A program made the position numbers and the translations under genes. Positions 1 to 7,613 of a stretch of 64,000 nucleotides of DNA are shown here, one piece after another (positions within the stretch are counted from its first letter, which is position 1; every line of letters starts with the position of its first letter). The notes below the pieces were generated by a model. It saw nothing but the letters and a program-made list of their open reading frames with translations. It made no database searches and was not told where the DNA came from. Source of the DNA: Hoeflea ulvae (GTDB lineage Bacteria; Pseudomonadota; Alphaproteobacteria; Rhizobiales; Rhizobiaceae); assembly GCF_026619435.1 (NCBI RefSeq), contig NZ_JAOVZQ010000001.1:4223501-4287500 (forward strand), read 5' to 3'.

Positions 1-2249
1 TCGCCCTGCGCCCTTTCGGCTGACGACAACACCTTGTCGCGGTGGTCGATTTCACCATCGAGCACCCGCACCTCGCAACTGCCGCACAGGCCTTCCTCGC
101 AATCGCTCGGCACATCAATCCCGGCGGCGCGCACGGCCTGAAGCAGCGTCTGCCCGGCGGCAACCGACAGTGTCAGGTCGGAATCCGCGAGTTCCACGGC
201 GAAACCGGTGTCGTCAGCTTGCGCGAGACCTTCATCGCTGCTGAAGGCCTCGCAGGTGTAGCGCCCCTCGGGCAGATCCGCACACAGACGCCCGAGCTCA
301 TCAAGCATGCGCTGAGGACCGCAGGCATGGATCCTCGCGCCCTCGCTGGCAGACGCGATGATCGATGCCAGATCGGCGCGTCTGCCTTCGCTTGAGACAT
401 GCAGCACGAGGCTGGCGCCGTGGTCGGCAACGAGGCGGTCGACAAAGGCCATATGGTCGCGCGCGCGGCCGGCGTAATGCACCACGTAATTGCGCCCCAG
501 CGCCTTGAGCCGGTCAGCCATCGCCACGATCGGCGTGATGCCGATCCCGCCAGCAATCAGCACATGCTGATCGGCCGCGTCCCCAAGCCGGAAATAATTC
601 TTCGGGCCACGCATCCGCACGACCATGCCCGGCGCCAGCCGGGTGTGGACGAACGCGGAGCCGCCACGCCCCTCCGCCTCGCGCAACACCGCAACCGTGT
701 AATTCGATGCCGACGGGTCACCGCACAGCGAATATTTGCGGGTAAAGTCACCGAGTACCAGATCGATATGGGCGCCCGGCGTCCAGGCCGGCAGCGGCAA
801 CCCGTCCGGGTCTTCAAGCCTCAGCAGCTTGATCCCCTGGGCGGCATCCTCAATGGCCGCAATGCGGACGCTGCGGGCGATTTCCTTGCTCGACGGCGCG
901 CCGACCGGGAATGAAATGCTGGAGGCTGCAAGCGACGCGTCGGCGCGTTCCGGATTGCTGGCCGGGTCCCACTCGACAAAAAGCTTGTCCGGCCCGTGAA
1001 ACGCCAGGCTGGGGAGGTAATCGTATTGCTGATCCTCGACCAGCCGCATATGCGGCAGCCGCCGGGCCAGCTCCTCGATGAAGATCCGCATCTCCAGCCG
1101 GGCGAAATTCTTGCCCATGCATTGATGGCTGCCATAGCCGAAGGTCAGGTGTTCGACAGCGCTGTCGCGATAGATATCGAGAAAATCGCCATTCTCGAAA
1201 TGCCGCGGGTCGTGATTGGCCGAGGCGCTGACAATCAACAATTTGGCGTCCTTCGGGATAGTGACACCGGAAATCTCGCATTCCCGCGTCGCCTGCCGGC
1301 GCCAGGCCACCACCGAACCATCAAGCCGCAGGCACTCCTCCACGGCATTGGGGATCAGCGCCGGGTCCTTGCAGATCCGGTCCCAGACAAGCCGGTTGGA
1401 CAACAGCAGCTTGAGCGCATTGGCGCTGGCCAGCGACGTGGTTTCATGTCCGGCGACGATGATCGCCATCATCATCGAGTGCAGATAGGAATCGGTGACG
1501 ATGTCGGGGATTTCGGCATTCTTGCGGATGGCGTAGTGCATCCAGCCGGTACCGTCGGGTTGCCGGCGCATCCGGTCGAGCACCTGTCCCGAAAATTGCC
1601 AGAAACGGCCGACCGTATCGGCGACCTTGAGTTGCTCGTCCGGTGTCGGCTTGCCCCAGGTGTTGACGGTATGGGCGACCGAAAACTCCTTGAGCGTCTC
1701 CATGTCCTCCTTCGGCACGCCGAGAAAATGCAGCGCCACGGTCAGCGGTATTTCCCAAAACATCGCCTCGACCAGATCGGCCCGGCCGCTGTCGATGAAG
1801 GCATCGACCTTTTCGCGGGTGAGCCTGCGGATCATGTCCTCGTGTTCTGCGAGATTGGCCGGCAGAAAGTGATCCATCAGCGCCCGCCGCCGCTCCATAT
1901 GCGCCGGTTCGTCCTCGTTCACCAGGGTCCGGTTCATGGCGTAATTGTAGCGTTTGAGCGTCTCGATCGCTACCGCACTTGGCGGCACCACTCGCTCCAG
2001 CGCAATTGACGGGGAGAAGGTGACATTGTCGCGAAACACCGCCTTGACGTCATCATAGCGGCTGACCACCCAGTATCCCAGTTGCGGGCTGTAAAACACC
2101 GGCTCCTGCTCGCGCGACCATTTCAGCGCCTCCGCCGGATTGGCCAGATAGGCAGGCGCAAAGGGATCGAATGCAGCGGCCTGCGGCGACACCGGACATC
2201 CGCCCGCCCCTGCATGCGCCGGGCAGCCCATCGCCTTGTCATCCGTCAT
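1..2249 (-). CDS. Self-sufficient cytochrome P450 fused to FMN reductase and ferredoxin (CYP116B type), partial
   Basis: One chain carries the haem oxygenase, an NAD(P)H:FMN reductase and a plant-type ferredoxin, so electrons reach the haem without partner proteins. The organic substrate cannot be predicted. Seen in order: P450 domain (about 1-440; I-helix AGHETT near 265, EECLR with the ExxR pair near 304, haem loop FGYGSHQCMG with the Cys ligand near 376); phthalate-dioxygenase-reductase-like domain (RKYS FMN motif near 502, GGIGITP nucleotide motif near 566); [2Fe-2S] domain (CEEGLCGSC near 715). Domain order and haem loop match class VII CYP116B (P450 RhF) enzymes. The gene runs off the left edge, so the last 2Fe-2S Cys and roughly 25-35 residues are missing. 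The start at 2249 follows GGAGG by 8 nt; ATGs at 2273 and 2291 would add 8 and 14 residues. Confidence 0.93.
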   Translation of the reverse strand, partial: MTDDKAMGCPAHAGAGGCPVSPQAAAFDPFAPAYLANPAEALKWSREQEPVFYSPQLGYWVVSRYDDVKAVFRDNVTFSPSIALERVVPPSAVAIETLKRYNYAMNRTLVNEDEPAHMERRRALMDHFLPANLAEHEDMIRRLTREKVDAFIDSGRADLVEAMFWEIPLTVALHFLGVPKEDMETLKEFSVAHTVNTWGKPTPDEQLKVADTVGRFWQFSGQVLDRMRRQPDGTGWMHYAIRKNAEIPDIVTDSYLHSMMMAIIVAGHETTSLASANALKLLLSNRLVWDRICKDPALIPNAVEECLRLDGSVVAWRRQATRECEISGVTIPKDAKLLIVSASANHDPRHFENGDFLDIYRDSAVEHLTFGYGSHQCMGKNFARLEMRIFIEELARRLPHMRLVEDQQYDYLPSLAFHGPDKLFVEWDPASNPERADASLAASSISFPVGAPSSKEIARSVRIAAIEDAAQGIKLLRLEDPDGLPLPAWTPGAHIDLVLGDFTRKYSLCGDPSASNYTVAVLREAEGRGGSAFVHTRLAPGMVVRMRGPKNYFRLGDAADQHVLIAGGIGITPIVAMADRLKALGRNYVVHYAGRARDHMAFVDRLVADHGASLVLHVSSEGRRADLASIIASASEGARIHACGPQRMLDELGRLCADLPEGRYTCEAFSSDEGLAQADDTGFAVELADSDLTLSVAAGQTLLQAVRAAGIDVPSDCEEGLCGSCEVRVLDGEIDHRDKVLSSAERAQG

Positions 2250-2339
2250 CGCCAGTTCCTCCACCCGGTGCATAGAGCCGTAATACCGCATATTCACCCC
2301 TGATTTGCAAAGCAAACGGTGGAGATATGCGGCTGCGCC

Positions 2340-3479
2340 CTACCCGCGAAGACTGGTGCCGATTTCCTGCTCAAGGGCGAGATGATGCACCAGGTCGGAC
2401 AGCGAGATCACGCCCACCAGCCTTTGCCCCTCGACGATCATCAGCTTGCGCCGCGGCATCAGGCCGATGCGCTTGAACACCTGATCAAGCGGCGTAGCGG
2501 GTGCGGCGGTGTTTTCGGGGCTTGCCGGCACCAGAATATCGGCCACCCGCCGCATGCCCCACTCGCTCCGGTCGATCGATTGCGCCCCGGCAGTGTCGAC
2601 ATAGCCGAGCAGCCGTTCGCCCGAGACCACCGGTACGAAGCTCACGCCCTGGCGCAGCATCACATCGTCCACAAGCTCGGCAATGGAAGCGCCGGGATCA
2701 ATTGTGTGGACCCGGCTGCTCATCAGGTTCTGCGCCGTCTTGCCGCGCAAGGCGGATTTGATCAGCAGGTTCTGGTAGCTGCCATTGGAGGCGTTGAGAA
2801 TGAAGAAGCCGATCAGGATCTGCCAGAAACCGCCAATTCCGCCGCCGCTGAACATGGCGAATGCCCCGGTCAGCATCAGGAACAGCCCGAAGGCCGAGCC
2901 GATGCGGCTGGAGATGCGTGTGGCGCGCAACAGATCCCGGGTCATCTGCCAGATCACCGCCCTGAGCATCCGCCCGCCATCCAGCGGAAAGGCCGGGATC
3001 AGGTTGAACACCGCCAGCACCAGATTGATCAGCGCCAGATAGCCGAACACCGCGCCGGTCAGTCCAATCTCGGTCCCATCGGCAGCCAGCCGTGTCAGGC
3101 CGTAAAACAGCGCGGCCAGAAACAGGCTCATCAGCGGCCCGGCAACGGCGATGCGGAATTCGGATTTCGGGTCGTGCGGCTCCTCCTCGAGTTCCGCCAC
3201 ACCGCCGAAGATGAACAGCGTGATGCCGCCGACCTTGAGCCCGTAGGATCGCGCCACCAGCGAGTGCGACAGCTCATGCAGAATCAGCGACAAGAACATG
3301 CCGAGCATCGCGATGATGCCGAGCACCGTGTAGAGCGTGCGGGTTTCGCCCGGAACCGCCTCGGGAAAATAGGACGTCGACAGGCTCCAGACGATCAGCG
3401 CCGCAATCAGCAGCCAGCTCGGGTCAACCCTGAGCTTGAAGCCGAAGATCTCGAAAAGTTGGACAGCATTCTTGAACAT
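2340..3479 (-). CDS. Site-2-protease-like M50 zinc metalloprotease with C-terminal CBS domains
   Basis: Integral-membrane zinc protease of family M50 (SpoIVFB/Rip-like), 379 aa. Members of this family cleave substrates within the membrane; the substrate here is unknown. Several hydrophobic segments fill residues 20-225. The zinc motif HELSH is at 68-72 and the third ligand lies in NLIPAFPLDGGR (Asp168), the family's second signature. The C-terminal 140 residues look like a CBS pair, an adenine-nucleotide-sensing module common in this subgroup. An ATG 12 codons upstream is possible, but the ATG at 3479 has a well placed AGGAGA. It sits alone between a metabolic operon and the P450 gene, with about 125 bp upstream for its own promoter. 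No functional link to its neighbours is evident. Confidence 0.9.
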   Translation of the reverse strand: MFKNAVQLFEIFGFKLRVDPSWLLIAALIVWSLSTSYFPEAVPGETRTLYTVLGIIAMLGMFLSLILHELSHSLVARSYGLKVGGITLFIFGGVAELEEEPHDPKSEFRIAVAGPLMSLFLAALFYGLTRLAADGTEIGLTGAVFGYLALINLVLAVFNLIPAFPLDGGRMLRAVIWQMTRDLLRATRISSRIGSAFGLFLMLTGAFAMFSGGGIGGFWQILIGFFILNASNGSYQNLLIKSALRGKTAQNLMSSRVHTIDPGASIAELVDDVMLRQGVSFVPVVSGERLLGYVDTAGAQSIDRSEWGMRRVADILVPASPENTAAPATPLDQVFKRIGLMPRRKLMIVEGQRLVGVISLSDLVHHLALEQEIGTSLRG

Positions 3480-3604
3480 GACATCTCCTGCACGCAGACC
3501 TTGCCGGATGATCATGCATCAGGATGCGGGCAGCTGTATTGATCGATGTCAGTCCTGCACCCCGGCAGCCATGATCCCGCTTTTATCTGCGGTGCCATGC
3601 GCGC

Positions 3605-4510
3605 CTATTCAAGCCTTGACGGAAAGCCCGGCGCGCGCAGATCGGTCCCGAGCGCGTCCTCCAGCAGCTTGACGATCTGGGTCGACTGCGCCTCCCCACC
3701 ATAGGCCGCCTTGCCGCGCACGAATGTCTGGGCCGTCAGCCCGGCGAGGTCCATCGGCACCCCGAATTCGCGGCCGAAATTCATCGCGAAACCAAGATCC
3801 TTGAGCGCCAGATCCATGTTGAAGGCCACGTCATAACTGCCGTTCAAGATGAGCTGGCCTTCGGTCTCGTGCACGAAACTCGAGCCTGAACTCGCGGCGA
3901 TCGCTTCCCGGGCGGTCTTCAGATCCAGTCCGCCGCGCTTGGCCAGCATCAAGGCTTCGCCATCGGCCACCAGGTGGATGAAGGCCAGCATGTTGGTGAT
4001 CACCTTGATGATCGACGCCGAGCCGAGCGGACCCATGTGAAAGATCTTGTCGCCCATGGCTTCAAAAGCCTTGCGATGCCTGTCAAACAGATGCGCCTCG
4101 CCCCCGGCGAGCACGGTGATCTTGCCTTGGGCTGCCAGATGCACGCCGCCGGTCACCGGCGCCTCCATGGTTTCAACGCCCTTGGCCGAGGCCACCGTGG
4201 CCAGCCGCAGGATGTCGTCGCGACCGAGCGTCGACATCTCGATCCAGGTCGTGCCGGGCTTCGCCGTGGTCAGCATTTCGGTGAGCACCTTTTCAGACAC
4301 CGCCGGCGACGGCAGGCAGGTGATGATCGCGTCGCAGTCCCGCGCCAACTCCGCCGGGTTCTCGGCCCAGACGCAGCCCTTGCCCATGTCGAGATGACGC
4401 TTGCCGAGCGCGGGGTCGATATCGGTGACCGAGACCTCGAAACCGTGTTTCAACAGGTTGGCCGCCAGATGCCCGCCCAGATTGCCCAGGCCGATGAACC
4501 CATAACGCAT
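3605..4510 (-). CDS. NAD(P)-dependent beta-hydroxyacid dehydrogenase (3-hydroxyisobutyrate dehydrogenase family)
   Basis: Cytosolic NAD(P)-linked oxidoreductase of the 6-phosphogluconate/3-hydroxyisobutyrate dehydrogenase superfamily, 301 aa, the usual length. The Rossmann motif GLGNLG is at residues 7-12, the substrate-binding segment TGGVHLAAQGKITVLAGG at 120-137, and the catalytic Lys at 169 (IIKVITN). It is the last gene of a same-strand run with the aldehyde dehydrogenase, the MttB-like protein and two dimethylglycine-dehydrogenase-like genes, 48 bp after the aldehyde dehydrogenase, with GGAG before the ATG. Context suggests it handles a small hydroxyacid or semialdehyde formed from a methylated amine. 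The family also includes tartronate-semialdehyde reductase and succinic-semialdehyde reductases, so the substrate is open. Confidence 0.88.
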   Translation of the reverse strand: MRYGFIGLGNLGGHLAANLLKHGFEVSVTDIDPALGKRHLDMGKGCVWAENPAELARDCDAIITCLPSPAVSEKVLTEMLTTAKPGTTWIEMSTLGRDDILRLATVASAKGVETMEAPVTGGVHLAAQGKITVLAGGEAHLFDRHRKAFEAMGDKIFHMGPLGSASIIKVITNMLAFIHLVADGEALMLAKRGGLDLKTAREAIAASSGSSFVHETEGQLILNGSYDVAFNMDLALKDLGFAMNFGREFGVPMDLAGLTAQTFVRGKAAYGGEAQSTQIVKLLEDALGTDLRAPGFPSRLE

Positions 4511-4558
4511 GGTGTTGCTCCAGATTGTTCAGAAATAGAAGATGGGATGCGCTGACCT

Positions 4559-5995
4559 CTAGCCGTGGCCGATCAGCGCCTTGGTTTCGAGATAATCGCG
4601 CATGCCCCAGTCGGCATATTCCCGGCCATTGCCGGACTGCTTGTAGCCGCCGAACGGCGCGAACAGGTCCCAGTCGGGCGAATTGATATGCACCTGCCCG
4701 GCGCGCAGCTGCCGCGCAATCCTGCGCGCATGCTCGAGTTCGCCCGATTGCACATAGGCTGCGAGGCCATAGACCGTGTCATTGGCGATCTCGACCGCCT
4801 GTTCTTCGGTGTCATAGGGCATGATTGCCAGCACCGGCCCGAAAATTTCCTCGCGCGCAATCCGCATGTCAGGCGTCACGCCGCCAAATACGGTCGGCTT
4901 GACGTAATAGCCATGCGCCAGCCCGTCGGGCCGGTCGCGCCCGCCGGTGACCAGCGTTGCGCCGTCCTGAATGCCCGAAGCGATCAACGCTTGGATCTTG
5001 TCATACTGTACCTGGCTGATCACCGGGCCCAGATTGGTATTCGGATCGCGCGGATCTCCGGTCACCAGCTTCTCGGCGGTTTGCTTTGCAATCGCCAATG
5101 CTTCCTCGTGCCGGCCCCGCGGCACCAGCATCCGCGTCGGCGCGTCGCAGGACTGGCCGCTATTGCCGAAACAGGCTTCGACCCCGGAGGAAACAGCCGT
5201 TGCGAAATCCGCATCCGCCAGAATGATATTGGGCGACTTGCCGCCCAGTTCCTGCGCCACGCGCTTGACCGTATCGGCAGCTGACTTGGCCACCAGAATG
5301 CCGGCCCGCGTCGATCCGGTAAACGAGACAATGTCGATGTCCGGGTGGCTGGAAAGCATCTGCCCGACACCCGGCCCGTCGCCATTGACCAAGTTGAACA
5401 CGCCGGCGGGCACCCCGGCCTCGTGCAGAATCTCGGCAAACAGGATGCTGCTCAAAGGCGCGATCTCGCTCGGCTTGAGCACCACCGTACACCCGGCGGC
5501 AAGTGCGGGCGCCACCTTGCAGGCAATCTGGTTCATCGGCCAGTTCCATGGCGTGATCAGCCCGGCAACGCCAATCGCCTCATGCACGATCAGCGTTGTG
5601 GCGCGCTGCTCCTCGAACGCAAAATTCTCGAGCGCTGTCATCGTCGCTTCGATATGGCCCAGCCCCGACCATGCCTGATCGGATTTCGCCATGGCCAGCG
5701 GCGCCCCCATCTCGGTGCTGATCGCTTCGGCGATCTCGTCCATCCGGGATTTATATACATCGCTAATCCGGCCCAGCAGCGCCAGCCGGTCGGCAGCACT
5801 CCACGCGCTGAAGCCCGGGAAAGCTGCCCTCGCTGCGGCAATGGCCGTGATGGCATCGGCCTGCGATCCGAGCGCCACCCTGGCGACGCTCTCCTCGGTC
5901 GCCGGATTGATGACATCGGCAAACGACACACCGGCAGACGGGTCCACCCACGCTCCATTGATGTAAAAGCGTCCGATATTCTGCTCGATGGTCAT
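4559..5995 (-). CDS. NAD(P)-dependent aldehyde dehydrogenase
   Basis: Classical aldehyde dehydrogenase, 478 aa, oxidising an aldehyde to its acid in the cytosol. Catalytic residues are in place: Asn152 in TPWNWP, Glu249 in QELGGKSPN, Cys283 in GNSGQSCDAP; the cofactor loop FTGST is at 225-229 and EEIFGP lies near residue 390. It starts 10 bp after the MttB-family gene, so it is cotranscribed with the methylated-amine genes. Likely roles are oxidation of an aldehyde released from an amine (a betaine-aldehyde-like or semialdehyde substrate). Sequence alone does not separate betaine aldehyde dehydrogenase from other group members. The ATG at 5995 follows AGGGGC. Confidence 0.93.
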   Translation of the reverse strand: MTIEQNIGRFYINGAWVDPSAGVSFADVINPATEESVARVALGSQADAITAIAAARAAFPGFSAWSAADRLALLGRISDVYKSRMDEIAEAISTEMGAPLAMAKSDQAWSGLGHIEATMTALENFAFEEQRATTLIVHEAIGVAGLITPWNWPMNQIACKVAPALAAGCTVVLKPSEIAPLSSILFAEILHEAGVPAGVFNLVNGDGPGVGQMLSSHPDIDIVSFTGSTRAGILVAKSAADTVKRVAQELGGKSPNIILADADFATAVSSGVEACFGNSGQSCDAPTRMLVPRGRHEEALAIAKQTAEKLVTGDPRDPNTNLGPVISQVQYDKIQALIASGIQDGATLVTGGRDRPDGLAHGYYVKPTVFGGVTPDMRIAREEIFGPVLAIMPYDTEEQAVEIANDTVYGLAAYVQSGELEHARRIARQLRAGQVHINSPDWDLFAPFGGYKQSGNGREYADWGMRDYLETKALIGHG

Positions 5996-6005
5996 GGATC
6001 AGCCC

Positions 6006-7580
6006 CTAGACATAGATGTTGAACGCAGCCCGGATCGCGGCATCGACCTCGGGAGGAAGCTGCGGCGCGGTCGACTCTGCCAGGATCCGGTTCTTGCGCG
6101 CAATTGCCTTTTGAACAAGGTCCGGCTTGCCGATTTCCGCCCATTCCTTCGGACTGGTCCGGTCGGCCACCGCCGGATAGACATATTCGGTCTGCATCAC
6201 GCCGAGCGTTTGCGGGTGGCCGAGATAATGGCCGGGCCCTTCAAGGCAGACCTCGCGCATGGCCTCGAGGCTGACATTGTCCTCGGTGACATCGATCCCG
6301 CGCACGCAGCGCAGAACCTGGCCCAGAAGATCATCGCCCAGCACCAGAGATTCCAGGCAGAAGCCCAGCAGCGAGGCATGCATGCCGACCGCCTCATAGA
6401 CCATGTTGAGGCCGCTGAGCCCCGCCATGGTGTTGGAGATCGCCTGCTCCCATCCGGCTTGCATGTCGGGCAGTTTCGCATCGGCGATGCCTGCTGCGGC
6501 CCCACCCGGTAACCCGTAGAATCGGTGCATCTGGGCGCAGCCCGCCGTCAACAGCGCCTGCTCGCCGGAGCCGCCGGACATGGCGCCGGAGCGCAGGTCG
6601 GACACGAATGGCCAGGTGCCGAACACAGCCGGGTGCCCCGGCGCCATGGCGTTGACATAGACGACACCTGCCAGGCATTCCGCCACCGCCTGAACGATTG
6701 CGGTGGCCAGCGGCGCAGGAGCCGTGGCGCCCGCCTGCCCGGCTGAGAGCAACAGCACCGGCATGCCTGCGCGGATGCACTTCTCCATGGTGATGCAGCT
6801 TTCCTCGGCAAACTTCATCGGAGGAACCACAAAGCAATTGGAATTCGACACGAACGGCCGGGCACGCCAAGCTGCTTCACCGCCCGCAATCATGTGTAAG
6901 AGATCGAGGCAGCCTTCGAAATGCGACGGGTCGGAAAAACTGGTTCCGACATGTTTGGTGGTGCCGGCGCAGCAGGCATAGATGGTGTTGATGTCCATCT
7001 CGAAATTGTCGACCACATCGCGGCAGACCATGGCGCGCTGGAAGAAATGCACATTGTCGAGTGCATGGGTGATCCGCGCCGCGTCATAGAGATCCTGCGC
7101 GGTAGATTCGCGGTAGGTGCGGTTTTCCACATCGACCACATGCACCGCGGCACCCGCGGTGCCGTAATGCACCCGTGTGCCCGACAGATCGAGATCATGT
7201 TTGGGATCGCGGCCAAACAGCACCAGATCCTTGTTCGCCAGCGCCAGCATGTCTTCGACCAGAGCGCGCGGAAACCGGATGCGCCCGTCATCGCCCAGAA
7301 TGGCGCCGGCACGGGTGAGAATTTCCACGCCCGAGGGCGGCGCCTGCGACAGGCCGATGGTTTCCAGCGCGTCAAGTGCGGCTTCGTGAATGCGAAGCAC
7401 ATTGGCCTGTGACAACGGCGAATATTGCCCGCCGCTCATGCCTGCCCGGATCGGCCTGAGATTGTCGGCCAGTGGCGCGGTGCGGACCGCAACGCGTCCC
7501 GCCCGCCCGCCTGAACGGCGCCCCGGCTTTTCGATCGGAGGAGACTCAATTGCGGCACTGGTTTCAATTGCGATAGCCAT
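6006..7580 (-). CDS. Trimethylamine methyltransferase (MttB) family protein, non-pyrrolysine
   Basis: MttB-superfamily protein of about 524 aa. Family members transfer a methyl group from a quaternary or tertiary amine to a corrinoid protein; those lacking pyrrolysine include the glycine betaine methyltransferase MtgB. The frame is open from end to end with no amber codon, so this is a non-Pyl member. No corrinoid-protein (MtgC/MttC-like) gene is adjacent; the neighbours upstream are two flavin- and probably tetrahydrofolate-dependent demethylase-like genes, downstream an aldehyde dehydrogenase. That context points to methylated-amine catabolism, possibly of betaine or a related compound. The ATG at 7580 follows GGAG by 8 nt; an ATG at 7592 would add four residues. 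Family assignment is firm, reaction uncertain. Confidence 0.85.
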   Translation of the reverse strand: MAIAIETSAAIESPPIEKPGRRSGGRAGRVAVRTAPLADNLRPIRAGMSGGQYSPLSQANVLRIHEAALDALETIGLSQAPPSGVEILTRAGAILGDDGRIRFPRALVEDMLALANKDLVLFGRDPKHDLDLSGTRVHYGTAGAAVHVVDVENRTYRESTAQDLYDAARITHALDNVHFFQRAMVCRDVVDNFEMDINTIYACCAGTTKHVGTSFSDPSHFEGCLDLLHMIAGGEAAWRARPFVSNSNCFVVPPMKFAEESCITMEKCIRAGMPVLLLSAGQAGATAPAPLATAIVQAVAECLAGVVYVNAMAPGHPAVFGTWPFVSDLRSGAMSGGSGEQALLTAGCAQMHRFYGLPGGAAAGIADAKLPDMQAGWEQAISNTMAGLSGLNMVYEAVGMHASLLGFCLESLVLGDDLLGQVLRCVRGIDVTEDNVSLEAMREVCLEGPGHYLGHPQTLGVMQTEYVYPAVADRTSPKEWAEIGKPDLVQKAIARKNRILAESTAPQLPPEVDAAIRAAFNIYV

Positions 7581-7613
7581 CCTGGTCTCCATAAAGCCGA
7601 AGCAGATTTCAGA

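Noticed and set aside
996-2009. 337-aa open frame on the plus strand
   Set aside because: Antisense to the P450 domain, whose haem and I-helix motifs are unambiguous.
2319-3542. 407-aa open frame on the plus strand
   Set aside because: Antisense to the M50 protease gene; composition is Gln/His/Arg-rich shadow coding with no domain. The minus-strand frame has catalytic motifs and a ribosome site.
6006-7580. Possible pyrrolysine-containing methyltransferase
   Set aside because: The MttB-family frame has no in-frame amber codon, so no pyrrolysine is needed.
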